33,541 nucleotides of DNA from an uncultured Parabacteroides sp. (GTDB lineage: Bacteria > Bacteroidota > Bacteroidia > Bacteroidales > Tannerellaceae). The stretch lies in the NCBI GenBank assembly GCA_900552465.1, contig URZO01000044.1, positions 1-33,541 of the forward strand, in the 5' to 3' direction. Numbering within the stretch: position 1 is the stretch's first letter; each line of letters begins with the position of its first letter. This document shows positions 1 through 8,748 of the stretch, one piece after another. The notes under the pieces were generated by a model. The model was not told the origin of the DNA and made no database searches. It was given only the letters and a program-made list of their open reading frames with translations. Both the position numbers and the translations under genes were made by a program.

Positions 1-1211
1 GACATCGGGCCCGGACCACACATGTAATATTCGATATCTTCCGGAGCTTCGTGATCCTTCAGATAAGTATCGTAGATTACCTGGTGAACGAAACCGGCCG
101 TGTACTTCACGCCTGCTGCATCGGCTACAGGATCCGGACGGTCGAGCGCCAGATGGAAAGTGAAGTTCGGGAATTCTTTTTCGATTTCCAGGAAGTCTTC
201 CAGGTAGAATACTTCGTTCAGTGCACGGGCACCGTAGAAGTATGACATCTTGCGGTCTGTCGTCTTCAACGTCTTTGTCATGTGCATGATCTGCGCACGC
301 AACGGAGCCATACCGGCACCACCGCCGACCCACATCATTTCGCGCTTGGAGTCGAAGATCGGATGGAAATCACCATAAGGACCACTCATCGTCACCTTAT
401 CACCCGGTTTCAGGGTAAAGATATAAGAAGAAGCGATACCCGGCATCACATCCTGGAAGCCCACCTGAGGTTTCGGCTTAAACGGCGGTGTGGCAATACG
501 AACCGTCAACATGATACGGTCGCCTTCCGCAGGATAGTTAGCCATAGAATAAGCACGGATAGTCGGCTCGTCGTTCTTGCATTTCAGCGTGAACAGACCG
601 AAGTTTTTCCATGCCGGCAGATATTCGTCACCGATCAGGTTCTTGTCGATATCTTTGTCGTAATCCATTGAGTATGCAGGAATCTTGATCTGGGCATAAG
701 AACCCGGCAGGAAGTCCATGTGTTCGCCCTTAGGCAATGCCACGATAAACTCTTTGATGAAAGTAGCCACGTTCTTGTTGGAGATCACTTCGCATTCCCA
801 TTCCTTTACGCCGAATACTTCGTCCGGAACCTGAACGACCATATCTTCCTTTACCTTACACTGACATGCCAAACGCCAGTGTTCCTTGATTTGCTTGCGA
901 GAGAAAAAGCCCTTTTCAGTCGGCAGGATTTCTCCTCCGCCATCGATTACCTGCGCACGGCACTGGCCACATTTACCACCACCACCACAGGCAGAAGACA
1001 GGAAGATACCTCCGCTCTGCAAAGCACCCAACAGCGTTCCGCCTATCGGAGTTTCTATTTCTTTTTCTTTATTTACCTCCAGCTTTACATTTCCGGATGG
1101 TACCAATTTTGCTTTAGCGAACAAAAGTGCGGCTACCAGAATCAGTGTTATCACAAGGAAAACAACTGCACTGGCTGCGATTGTAAGTCCGCCCGACATT
1201 AATAAAATCAT
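1..1211 (-). CDS. nqrF: Na+-translocating NADH:quinone reductase subunit F (3' end cut by window)
   Basis: NqrF is the NADH-oxidising entry subunit of the Na+ pump; it passes electrons from NADH through FAD to a [2Fe-2S] cluster on the cytoplasmic side of the inner membrane. The frame read from 1211 begins with one hydrophobic helix (about residues 9-32), then a plant-type ferredoxin domain with Cys75, Cys81, Cys84 and a fourth Cys near 116. A ferredoxin-reductase module follows, with RAYSMANYP (flavin binding) and GGGAGMAPLR (NADH side). The last visible residues, EYYMCGPGPM, are the conserved C-terminal nucleotide motif, so only about 20 residues should lie beyond base 1. An alternative start is Met5 at 1199. 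It is the last gene of the nqr operon, 28 nt after nqrE. Confidence 0.97.
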   Translation of the reverse strand, partial: MILLMSGGLTIAASAVVFLVITLILVAALLFAKAKLVPSGNVKLEVNKEKEIETPIGGTLLGALQSGGIFLSSACGGGGKCGQCRAQVIDGGGEILPTEKGFFSRKQIKEHWRLACQCKVKEDMVVQVPDEVFGVKEWECEVISNKNVATFIKEFIVALPKGEHMDFLPGSYAQIKIPAYSMDYDKDIDKNLIGDEYLPAWKNFGLFTLKCKNDEPTIRAYSMANYPAEGDRIMLTVRIATPPFKPKPQVGFQDVMPGIASSYIFTLKPGDKVTMSGPYGDFHPIFDSKREMMWVGGGAGMAPLRAQIMHMTKTLKTTDRKMSYFYGARALNEVFYLEDFLEIEKEFPNFTFHLALDRPDPVADAAGVKYTAGFVHQVIYDTYLKDHEAPEDIEYYMCGPGPM

Positions 1212-1239
1212 CTTTATCTGTTATTTAATGCGTTAATAC

Positions 1240-1857
1240 TTAAATCTTAAGACCTGAGAAGCACATAAAGGCCATACCCATCAAACCGGTGATAATGAAG
1301 GTAATACCAAGACCCTTCAACGGTTTGGGAATGTCTGAATATGCCAGTTTTTCACGGATAGCAGCCATACCTACGATAGCCAGCAACCATCCGATACCAG
1401 AACCTAAGCCATACACAGTTGCAACACCTACATTCGGGAATGCTTTCTGCTGCATAAACAGAGAACCACCCAGGATCGCGCAGTTTACAGCGATCAGCGG
1501 CAAAAAGATACCCAGGGAAGCATACAGAGAGGGTGAAAACTTCTCGATAACCATTTCAACCAATTGCACGAAAGATGCAATAACGGCGATAAAGATGATG
1601 AAAGCGAGGAAGCTCAGATTCACGTTTGCGAAATCCGGACCCAACCAGCTCAACGCACCTTCTTTCAGTACATAGTTTTCAAGCATATAGTTGATCGGCA
1701 GTGTACACAAGAGCACGAATGTCACTGCTATACCTAATCCTAAAGCTGTCTTCACATTCTTGGAAACAGCCACGAACGAACACATACCTAAGTAGTATGC
1801 GAAGATCATGTTGTCTACAAAAATCGAGCGGACGAATGTGCTTAATAATTCTTCCAT
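1240..1857 (-). CDS. nqrE: Na+-translocating NADH:quinone reductase subunit E
   Basis: This is an integral membrane subunit of the NQR complex. With NqrD it forms a pseudo-symmetric pair that, in the known structures, holds a [2Fe-2S] cluster inside the membrane and takes part in Na+ passage. The 205-residue protein has six predicted hydrophobic helices and the family sequence FVDNMIFAYYLGMCSFVAVSK near the N-terminus, including the conserved Cys of the intramembrane cluster (GMCSF), and a second Cys in NCAILGG near the middle. Length is normal for the family. It sits between nqrD (25 nt upstream) and nqrF. Confidence 0.97.
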   Translation of the reverse strand: MEELLSTFVRSIFVDNMIFAYYLGMCSFVAVSKNVKTALGLGIAVTFVLLCTLPINYMLENYVLKEGALSWLGPDFANVNLSFLAFIIFIAVIASFVQLVEMVIEKFSPSLYASLGIFLPLIAVNCAILGGSLFMQQKAFPNVGVATVYGLGSGIGWLLAIVGMAAIREKLAYSDIPKPLKGLGITFIITGLMGMAFMCFSGLKI

Positions 1858-1882
1858 TCTATTATTCTTTTAATAGTTAGCA

Positions 1883-2512
1883 TTAATTTTCCTGAAGTTC
1901 CTTGTTACGAGCACGATGAACCCAAATAATCACAGCAATCACGATCAACGCCATCGGAGGCAAGATCATCAAACCGTTGTTCACATAACCGAAGTCATAG
2001 AATGCCTGCGGAATTACCTGGAAGCCTAACAGTGTGCCGGAACCTAACAGTTCGCGGAAGAAACCGACGATCACCAGTATCAACGCATACCCGAGGCCGT
2101 TGCCGATACCGTCGAGGAATGATTCCCACGGGCCGTTACCCAAAGCAAATGCTTCCAGACGTCCCATCAGGATACAGTTGGTAATGATCAGACCGACAAA
2201 CACGGAAAGCTGTTTGTTTACATCGTAAGCAAAAGCTTTCAACACTTCACTGACAATAGTCACCAACGCAGCGACAACCACCAACTGTACGATAATACGG
2301 ATACGGTTAGGAATTGTATTACGGATCAATGAAATGATTACGTTGGCAAAAGCCACAACAGCCGTTACTGAAATACCCATTACAATAGCCGGCTCCAGTT
2401 TTGATGTTACAGCCAACGCAGAGCAGATACCCAGCATCTGGACGACAACCGGGTTGTTGGCGCTAAGCGGGCCTAACAGAACTTCTTTATTCTTATTCGA
2501 TAATAATCCCAT
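1883..2512 (-). CDS. nqrD: Na+-translocating NADH:quinone reductase subunit D
   Basis: Membrane subunit paired with NqrE in the NQR sodium pump. The 209-residue protein is almost entirely hydrophobic helices. It shows the family landmarks LGPLSANNPVVVQMLGICSA (conserved Cys in the first half-site), ITNCILMGRLEAFA (second Cys) and GNGLGYALILVIVGFFREL. The two Cys residues fit the symmetric intramembrane [2Fe-2S] site shared with NqrE. Length is normal. The gene begins 6 nt after the end of nqrC, consistent with one transcript. Confidence 0.97.
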   Translation of the reverse strand: MGLLSNKNKEVLLGPLSANNPVVVQMLGICSALAVTSKLEPAIVMGISVTAVVAFANVIISLIRNTIPNRIRIIVQLVVVAALVTIVSEVLKAFAYDVNKQLSVFVGLIITNCILMGRLEAFALGNGPWESFLDGIGNGLGYALILVIVGFFRELLGSGTLLGFQVIPQAFYDFGYVNNGLMILPPMALIVIAVIIWVHRARNKELQEN

Positions 2513-2518
2513 CTTCTC

Positions 2519-3331
2519 TTAATTTTGTGAGGTTAAAAATTTGACATAACCACTCAAACTGTTGAACAACATCGCGTCGACACCTTTACTGGTGATCGTA
2601 CCGCCGGAAATACCGTCAACATAATCCTGGCCTTCCACACTCTTGCCGGGTTTTACTACGGCAACAGATTTGAATGTTCCATCCATAAACAGCTTTTTGC
2701 CTTTAAATTCATTGCTGAACGCCGGCTTGGCGATTTCGGCACCCAGACCCGGAGTTTCCCCCTGGTGGCTGAAGTCGGCGCCGTACACCGTGTTCTTATC
2801 GCTATCTACGGAAATATATCCCCACAGCGGGCCCCACAGACCGGCACCATGCAAAGCCATGATGTATTTTGTCTGGCCGTCTACATTAGCTACGAAAACC
2901 GGGTATTCATGTTCGGTAGCAGCCTTTACGACATCGGCAGCAAAAGCATCGCCGTCCACCTTCTGTCCGTTTTCATTTACCAGGAATGCCTCCTTGATCA
3001 ATTCCGAATATTTAGCTTCAGCTTCATTGGCAGAAACCGCTACGTTGATGGAACGCAGAATCTGCTGGCGCTTGTCGTTTTCTTCATTCTTCTGCTGGAA
3101 ACTTCTCAGCGACTGGGAAGTGAAAGCCAGCACGACGGCTACCAGAACAACCATTACCGAAGCATATACAACCGTATAAACATTGCTATCCCGGTTCATA
3201 CCCTTCTTGGCTGCAGCCTCGTCTTTCACTTCTTCGAAATCGGAAGCAGGAGCTGCACATATAGGACAAACATCCGGAGCTTTATTTCCTTCGTGGATAT
3301 ATCCACATACTTTACATTTATATTTAGCCAT
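2519..3331 (-). CDS. nqrC: NQR subunit C with an N-terminal rubredoxin-like domain
   Basis: NqrC carries a covalently bound FMN that relays electrons in the Na+ pump. Residues 1-33 form a rubredoxin-like knuckle, Cys6-x2-Cys9-Gly-Tyr ... Cys22-Pro-x-Cys25-x-Ala-Pro. A linker follows, then one transmembrane helix (about 51-71) and the periplasmic FMN domain ending in DGISGGTITSKGV. Thr245 in that motif is the expected phosphodiester FMN attachment site. A second Met at residue 45 (MNRDSN) lies where ordinary NqrC proteins begin, so the knuckle looks like an added module; it is in one uninterrupted frame. The N-terminus would face the cytoplasm, where NqrF acts. Whether it binds Fe or Zn cannot be read from sequence. 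nqrB ends 13 nt upstream. Confidence 0.95.
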   Translation of the reverse strand: MAKYKCKVCGYIHEGNKAPDVCPICAAPASDFEEVKDEAAAKKGMNRDSNVYTVVYASVMVVLVAVVLAFTSQSLRSFQQKNEENDKRQQILRSINVAVSANEAEAKYSELIKEAFLVNENGQKVDGDAFAADVVKAATEHEYPVFVANVDGQTKYIMALHGAGLWGPLWGYISVDSDKNTVYGADFSHQGETPGLGAEIAKPAFSNEFKGKKLFMDGTFKSVAVVKPGKSVEGQDYVDGISGGTITSKGVDAMLFNSLSGYVKFLTSQN

Positions 3332-3344
3332 ACTCCTTCTTACT

Positions 3345-4547
3345 TTATTTGATTACACGTTTCAATCTACGGTTGATGTTAGCTTCCACTACGTAGTAGT
3401 CGATCAGCGGAGCAAATACATTCATCAACAGGATAGCGAGCATCATACCTTCGGGATAACCCGGGTTCAACGCGCGGATGATAATAGCCATGGCGCCAAC
3501 CAGGAAGCCATAGATATATTTACCTGTTTCCGTACGGGCTGAAGTAACAGGGTCGGTAGCCATAAACACGGCGCCGAATGCGAAACCGCCCAGAAACAGT
3601 TGATCCAGCGGAGATACGCACATCGAAACTGTCGTTCCGACCATATTGAAGATCAATGACATGACAGCACCACCGACAAATACGGAAACCATTGTCTTCC
3701 AGCTTGCGATTCTTGTAAACAGAAGGATTACGGCACCGATCAGAATTGCCAATACGGATGTTTCACCGATTGAACCCGGAATCAGCCCTAAGAACATATC
3801 CCATGTGGAAATCGGATGTCCGAGAACATCGACAGCCTGGAACGAATTAATCAGTTCCTTGCCTGCAATAGCAATCTGTCCCAGCGGAGTTGCACCGGAG
3901 AAACCGTCCACAACCTGGCCGCCACCAATACCGAACGTGTCGGCTGTGCGGACAAACACCTGGTCGCCCGACATGGCTGCCGGATAGGCAAAGAACAGGA
4001 ATGCACGTGTAACCAACGCTACGTTAAATACATTATATCCCGTACCGCCAAATACTTCTTTTGCAAAAACAACAGCGAATGCAGTGGCAACAGCGATCAT
4101 CCACAGCGGAGTGTCAATAGGAACGATCATCGGGATCAGGATACCGGAAACCAGGAAACCTTCCTGAATTTCTTCCTTCTTCACCTGGGCAACCGCAAAT
4201 TCGATACCCAAACCTACTACATACGAAACAATGATTTTAGGCAATACAGCCAGAAAACCAAAAATAAAAGTCATGAGAAATCCCGGATCAGTACCAACCG
4301 CAAGGTTATGCTGATAACCGACATTATACATACCAAAAAGCAAAGCGGGCAACAAAGCTATGATAACCACGGTCATCGTACGCTTCGAGTCAATAGAGTC
4401 ATGAATATGTACGCCTGATTTGGAAGTTGCATTCGGAACAAATAAGAATGTTTCGATACCTTCAAAAACAGAACGGAACATCGCCAGCTTTCCGCCTTCC
4501 TCAAAGTTAGGCTTAATCTTGTCGAGGTAATTCCTTAACGCTTTCAA
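3345..4547 (-). CDS. nqrB: Na+-translocating NADH:quinone reductase subunit B
   Basis: This is the large membrane subunit that carries FMN and riboflavin and, by established biochemistry, is central to Na+ translocation and quinone reduction. The 400-residue protein has about ten hydrophobic helices. It contains the flavinylation motif DGFSGATPLG, with Thr220 as the expected covalent FMN attachment residue, and the family sequence KEVFGGTGYNVFNVALVTRAF before it. Flavinylation would need an ApbE-type transferase, which is not in this window. Length is normal. It lies between nqrA (23 nt upstream) and nqrC. Confidence 0.97.
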   Translation of the reverse strand: MKALRNYLDKIKPNFEEGGKLAMFRSVFEGIETFLFVPNATSKSGVHIHDSIDSKRTMTVVIIALLPALLFGMYNVGYQHNLAVGTDPGFLMTFIFGFLAVLPKIIVSYVVGLGIEFAVAQVKKEEIQEGFLVSGILIPMIVPIDTPLWMIAVATAFAVVFAKEVFGGTGYNVFNVALVTRAFLFFAYPAAMSGDQVFVRTADTFGIGGGQVVDGFSGATPLGQIAIAGKELINSFQAVDVLGHPISTWDMFLGLIPGSIGETSVLAILIGAVILLFTRIASWKTMVSVFVGGAVMSLIFNMVGTTVSMCVSPLDQLFLGGFAFGAVFMATDPVTSARTETGKYIYGFLVGAMAIIIRALNPGYPEGMMLAILLMNVFAPLIDYYVVEANINRRLKRVIK

Positions 4548-4570
4548 TGTATTCTAATTTTTTAATGTTA

Positions 4571-5920
4571 TTAATTCATTTCCTTGTATAACAGATTCAA
4601 GCCCTGACGAACGATCTTCTGGATTTCAAGCTTGGATGTGTCAACAAATTCGCAAAGTGCAAAATCTTCGGGAGCCACTTCGTAGATACCCAGGTTTTCC
4701 ATCTTGTCGATATCGAACGTGATGATTGCCTTCAGCAGGTATTCCGGCATGATGTCCATCGGGAATACGCTTTCGTATTCGTTAGACATGATCATGGCGC
4801 GTTTGCCACCCTTGATGCGGGCATCGATTACATACTCTTTGTTCTTACCCATCAGCCAGGTCGGGAAAGAGTGGCTGACACTGTATTTTCCAAAGCCGGG
4901 AGTAGCCCAACCGAAGAAATCGTATGTTTCGTCGCCTTCCGGGATTACGGTAATCTGATTGTCGTAAGCGCCCAGGTAGTCGTCTTTCATCACCTTCGTA
5001 CCGGTCAGCACATTACCACTGATGATACGGACGTCTTCGTTCCCTTTCAGGATCTTACCTGCAACCAGGCTGTCGATCGTACAACCGGAGATAGCCTTGA
5101 TATATCCTCTTTCTGTCGTTTCGGAACCGGTCAGCACAACCAGACGGCTGAAATCGGCAACACCTTTATTGAACAGACGACCGATCACGATCACATCGGC
5201 AGGATTTACCGTCCAAACCACTTCGCCTTTGTTGACAGGCTTGATGTGATTAATCTGTACCCCTACATTCGCTGCAGGATGCGGACCTTCCACTTCCACT
5301 GTTTCAACACCTTTCACACTGACGGAAGAACCTTTGCGCACACCTACATAAACCTTACCGACGGTAAGCTTTGCAAGTGCATCCAACCCTGTCTGGAAAT
5401 CTGCTTCCTGACCTTTTACGATGAAATCGAAGTTCGGCGCTAACGGCGCGGAGTAGAATGCAGAAACAAAGATGTCGCGCGGAGCATCTGCCGGCGAAGC
5501 GACGATGTCATACGGACGTTGTTTGATATAAGGCCACAAACCGGCGTTCAGGATTGCGTCCTTAACCTCCTCTCCTTTCAGAGAAGCCACATTTTTCTTG
5601 CCGAAGTCCTCGTACTCGATCTGCGCATCCGGCTTAACAACAATGCTAAGCACTTTACGCTTCTCTCCTCGGTTTACGGCAGTTACTTCGCCACTGACAG
5701 GCGAAACAAACTTGATCTCCGGGCGGTTCTTATCGATCATCAATACAGAACCGGCTTTGACTTTTTCTCCTACTTTGACAACAACTTTAGGTACAATACC
5801 GTTATAATAATCGGGAACGATCGCGTATGTATCGCTTTTCCCCCCGTTTAACAGTACGTCCGAAGCTTTGCCCTTCAGATTAATGTCTAAACCCTTTTTA
5901 ATCTTAATCACATTTGCCAT
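4571..5920 (-). CDS. nqrA: Na+-translocating NADH:quinone reductase subunit A
   Basis: Peripheral cytoplasmic subunit of the NQR complex and first gene of the operon. The start chosen is the ATG at 5920 (MANVIKIKKGLDINLKGKAS), which gives 449 residues, the usual NqrA length. The same frame stays open to 6307, but that extension lacks family similarity and would run over the promoters and the 5' end of the divergent gene. Internal landmarks include the biotinyl-like barrel segment VGEKVKAGSVLMIDKNRPEIKFVSPVSGEV and GPHPAANVGVQINHIKPVNKGEVVW. A -7 element lies 36 nt upstream on the minus strand. Confidence 0.97.
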   Translation of the reverse strand: MANVIKIKKGLDINLKGKASDVLLNGGKSDTYAIVPDYYNGIVPKVVVKVGEKVKAGSVLMIDKNRPEIKFVSPVSGEVTAVNRGEKRKVLSIVVKPDAQIEYEDFGKKNVASLKGEEVKDAILNAGLWPYIKQRPYDIVASPADAPRDIFVSAFYSAPLAPNFDFIVKGQEADFQTGLDALAKLTVGKVYVGVRKGSSVSVKGVETVEVEGPHPAANVGVQINHIKPVNKGEVVWTVNPADVIVIGRLFNKGVADFSRLVVLTGSETTERGYIKAISGCTIDSLVAGKILKGNEDVRIISGNVLTGTKVMKDDYLGAYDNQITVIPEGDETYDFFGWATPGFGKYSVSHSFPTWLMGKNKEYVIDARIKGGKRAMIMSNEYESVFPMDIMPEYLLKAIITFDIDKMENLGIYEVAPEDFALCEFVDTSKLEIQKIVRQGLNLLYKEMN

Positions 5921-5955
5921 GATACAACTAAAATTGTTTATATGTAATTTTCCCG

Positions 5956-5963
5956 CAAAAGTA
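5956..5963 (-). promoter_or_regulatory. Probable -7 element for the nqr operon
   Basis: Read on the minus strand this is TACTTTTG, a match to the Bacteroidetes -7 consensus TAnnTTTG. It would start transcription about 30 nt before nqrA. No good -33 TTTG was seen at 19-21 nt spacing. Confidence 0.5.
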
Positions 5964-6019
5964 AGCAATTTTTTATGCTTTAAAGCAGGTGAAAGGAAAT
6001 AATTAAAGAAATAATTCCA

Positions 6020-6027
6020 TAATTTTG
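6020..6027 (+). promoter_or_regulatory. Probable -7 element for the plug-protein gene
   Basis: TAATTTTG matches TAnnTTTG and sits 19 nt before the ATG at 6047. With the minus-strand element at 5956-5963 it makes the 126-nt gap a divergent promoter region. Confidence 0.5.
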
Positions 6028-6046
6028 CATCGTCAAAGAAAGAAAT

Positions 6047-7321
6047 ATGAAAAAGAGAGTGTACAGTTTGCTTTTTGTGTCGCTTTTTGCCCTTTCCATC
6101 GGGGCAAATGCACAGGTGAAGTATTTTACCGATGTCAACAACAAACAGATAAAAACGCTTCAGGTGAAAGTGGCCGGCGAGTTGATATCCGAGCCCTATA
6201 TCGCTTTGGGCGGCGACGAGCGGATCGAAATCAATTTCGACGGCTTGGGCAGCGGGTATACACGGTATGCCTACAACGTCATACACTGCAATGCCGACTG
6301 GACACAATCGCAGCTAAGCCCCATCGAATACATGAACGGTTTCCAGGGAATGACAATCGACGATTTTGCCAATTCCATCGGGACAACCACCCAATATTCC
6401 AACTACCGCCTGCTGCTCCCGAACGACGACGTCCAGTTCAAAGTTTCCGGAAATTACGCCATACAGGTCTATAAGGAAGACAATCCGGACCAGATCGTGT
6501 TCACAGCCTGTTTCTCGGTGGCCGAGCCTGTCGTCAACATCGCTGCTTCCGTCAGCGGGAATACGGACATTGACACCAACCAGAGCCATCAGCAGGTCAG
6601 CTTCACCATCAACAACAAGAATTTCCCGATCACCTATCCGCAAACAGACCTGAAAATATATGTCTATCAGGACAACCGGCGTGATAATGCCGTCACCGAC
6701 CTGCAGCCGATGAGCATTCTGGAAAACCAGATATCCTATACTTACAATCGCAACCTGATTTTCCCTGCCGGGAATGAATACCGGCGTATGGAGTTCCTGA
6801 GCAACAAATATAACGGGATGCATGTCGAAGACATTTCTTATCACAACCCCTATTACAATGTGGAGTTGATGACCGATTATAAACGGGACAAGGGAACCTA
6901 TCAGTACGACCAGGACCAGGACGGACGTTTCTTCATCCGTTGCAGCGGCTGTAACGATCCCGACACGGAGGCAGACTATTACATCGTGCATTTTACGCTT
7001 GCATGTGACCCGTTGCCCGGTGGAAACGTCTATCTGAACGGCGAGCTATATAATAATGTATTGGATGAAAAGAGTAAAATGAGCTATAACGCGGAAACAA
7101 ACCAATACGAAAAGGCAGTCCTGTTGAAGCAAGGCAGTTACAACTACCAGTACCTGTTTGTCCCGACAGGATCTACGGTCGGACAGACAGGACCGATAGA
7201 AGGCAATTTCTATCAGACACAAAACGAATACAGCATCTACGTCTACTTCCGCCCGATGGGTGCCCGCTACGACCGTCTGATCGGCGTGACGACAGTCAGG
7301 AACGAGATGCAGGTATTCTGA
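6047..7321 (+). CDS. Type IX secretion system plug-like protein (DUF5103 family)
   Basis: The protein starts with a Sec signal peptide (MKKRVYSLLFVSLFALSIGANAQ, cleavage after the AxA-like ANA region) and is 424 residues long. Recognisable family segments are LGGDERIEINFDGLG, YNVIHCNADWTQSQLSPIEYMNGFQ and SNYRLLLPNDDVQFKVSGNYAIQVY, typical of DUF5103 proteins. In Flavobacterium johnsoniae a member of this family plugs the SprA translocon of the type IX secretion system; that role is transferred here from the family and no other T9SS gene is in the window. It would act in the periplasm or at the inner face of the outer membrane. It is a single-gene unit, divergent from nqrA and convergent with the deaminase gene, with a repeat element at its 3' end. 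Confidence 0.85.
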   Translation: MKKRVYSLLFVSLFALSIGANAQVKYFTDVNNKQIKTLQVKVAGELISEPYIALGGDERIEINFDGLGSGYTRYAYNVIHCNADWTQSQLSPIEYMNGFQGMTIDDFANSIGTTTQYSNYRLLLPNDDVQFKVSGNYAIQVYKEDNPDQIVFTACFSVAEPVVNIAASVSGNTDIDTNQSHQQVSFTINNKNFPITYPQTDLKIYVYQDNRRDNAVTDLQPMSILENQISYTYNRNLIFPAGNEYRRMEFLSNKYNGMHVEDISYHNPYYNVELMTDYKRDKGTYQYDQDQDGRFFIRCSGCNDPDTEADYYIVHFTLACDPLPGGNVYLNGELYNNVLDEKSKMSYNAETNQYEKAVLLKQGSYNYQYLFVPTGSTVGQTGPIEGNFYQTQNEYSIYVYFRPMGARYDRLIGVTTVRNEMQVF

Positions 7322-7336
7322 AAAATTCGTAGAAAA

Positions 7337-7430
7337 GTTTCACCTTTTTCCTAAGGGTGAAACTTTAGTTCCCCGCCAGTGAAACTTTTGTTTCACCCGA
7401 GAGAAACTTTAGTTTCATTAGGGAGAAACT
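7337..7430 (+). repeat. 22-bp-period repeat element, copy 1 (with hairpin head)
   Basis: The element begins with an inverted repeat, GTTTCACC at 7337-7344 against GGTGAAAC at 7356-7363. GAAAC cores then recur at 7359, 7381, 7403 and 7425, exactly 22 bp apart; units resemble GTGAAACTTTWGTTNC and several are palindromic (GAAACTTTAGTTTC at 7403-7416). A second copy with the same order and spacing lies on the opposite strand at 21088-21180. It fills the gap between two convergent genes, and its last unit runs into the stop codon of the deaminase gene. The head hairpin could act as a terminator. Function unknown. Confidence 0.85.
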
Positions 7431-8748
7431 ATTTTACCTGTTTCACCTGTTTTCCCATTACATAGGTTGCTGTAACATTCCGGTCGTCCCCTAAAGTCTG
7501 TAAACCGAAGAGCTTGTTTTCCAAATTCCACTTACCGTTGCGTTCCAGATACTCCCTGCGTATCTGTTGGGAAGGAGTAGCGGCGTAATCGAGAACGATG
7601 AAGTCTGCTTTCCTGCCTTTTTCAAAGCTGCCTGTTTCATCCTCCAAATGGAGCGCCTTTGCGGCTCCTAAAGTACATTTATAAAAGGATTCCAGCGCAG
7701 GCATGGGATACCCGTTGAGTTGCTGTACTTTATAAGATTCGCCCATCGTACGGAGCATAGAATAAGATGTTCCGGCGCCGACATCGGTCGCCAGTGTGGT
7801 CTGCATTCCGATGCGGTTAGCCTGTCTCATATTGTATAGACCGCTTCCTAAGAAGAGATTGGATGTCGGACAGTGGGCAACAACCGAACCGGCTTCGGCC
7901 AGACGCCGGCATTCCGAATCCGAAAGATGAATGCAATGGCCGAAAACCGAACGGTCTGTAACCAACCCCGCCCGCTCATACACTTCCAGATAATCCCGGC
8001 AGCCGGGGCACAAAGAAAGGGTATTACAGATCTCCTCCTTATTCTCGGAAAGATGTGTCTGGATATAAGTATCCGGATATTGCTCATGCAGGTGGCCGGC
8101 AGCCATCAGTTGTTCGTTTGAGCAGGATATTGCAAATCGGGGAGTAATCGCATAGTGGTTACGCCCTTTCTTATGCCAGGCTTCGATCAGGGAACGGGTT
8201 TCGACCTCTCCCCGTCCGGCTGTGTCGGTCAGGCCTTCCGGCGCGTTACGGTCCATCAGGACTTTTCCGGTTATCATACACATATTATATTCCGAAGCGA
8301 CGGAAAAAAGCGCATTGACCGAGGCCGGATGTACGGTTGAATATGCCATACAAGTTGTTGTCCCGTTTCGGAACAGCTCCTGCACAAAGAAGCGCGCAAT
8401 CCGTTCGGCATGTTCCGGAGAAGCAAAAGCCTGTTCAGCGGGAAAAGTATAGTCATTCAGCCAGTCGAGCAACTGTCTCCCGTACATTCCGATAATCCCG
8501 GCCTGCGGATAATGAATATGTGAATCGATAAAGCCCGGCATTATCAGTTTGCCGGAATAATCGATCAACTCACAACCGGCATAGCGGTCTTTGATCTCCC
8601 TGAAAGGCCTGCAGCCGATTATTATCCCTTCCTTCACGATTAAAGCCCCATCGGGGAAATAGCGGAAAGCGTCCGTCCTGTTTAAAGGCGAATCTGTAAA
8701 GTCGAAGACTTCTCCTCTATATAACGTTACCGTATCATTCATAATCAT
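7429..8748 (-). CDS. guaD: Guanine deaminase
   Basis: This is a 439-residue cytosolic amidohydrolase expected to convert guanine to xanthine and ammonia in purine salvage. It shows the metal motif PGFIDSHIHYPQ (His77, His79), the substrate-loop segment YGRQLLDWLNDYTFPAE characteristic of guanine deaminases, THLSENKEE, GHCIHLSD and ATDVGAGTSYSML (catalytic Asp). The first ATG is at 8748, directly abutting the stop of the upstream CDF gene (8749-8751); a second ATG two codons in is also possible. Its C-terminal KQVKQVK and stop codon lie against the 22-bp repeat element, which may have shaped the tail. A related amidohydrolase activity cannot be fully excluded. Confidence 0.92.
   Translation of the reverse strand: MIMNDTVTLYRGEVFDFTDSPLNRTDAFRYFPDGALIVKEGIIIGCRPFREIKDRYAGCELIDYSGKLIMPGFIDSHIHYPQAGIIGMYGRQLLDWLNDYTFPAEQAFASPEHAERIARFFVQELFRNGTTTCMAYSTVHPASVNALFSVASEYNMCMITGKVLMDRNAPEGLTDTAGRGEVETRSLIEAWHKKGRNHYAITPRFAISCSNEQLMAAGHLHEQYPDTYIQTHLSENKEEICNTLSLCPGCRDYLEVYERAGLVTDRSVFGHCIHLSDSECRRLAEAGSVVAHCPTSNLFLGSGLYNMRQANRIGMQTTLATDVGAGTSYSMLRTMGESYKVQQLNGYPMPALESFYKCTLGAAKALHLEDETGSFEKGRKADFIVLDYAATPSQQIRREYLERNGKWNLENKLFGLQTLGDDRNVTATYVMGKQVKQVK

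Noticed and set aside
5921..6307. In-frame N-terminal extension of NqrA
   Set aside because: NqrA of normal length begins at 5920; the extension overlaps both divergent promoters and the 5' end of the plug gene and has no family similarity.
6314..6991. Open frame antisense to the plug-protein gene
   Set aside because: The plus-strand DUF5103 protein explains the region; the antisense frame has no start context or domain.
7337..7430. CRISPR-like array
   Set aside because: The 22-bp period includes the whole unit with no unique spacers of CRISPR length, the units are degenerate, and no cas gene is present.
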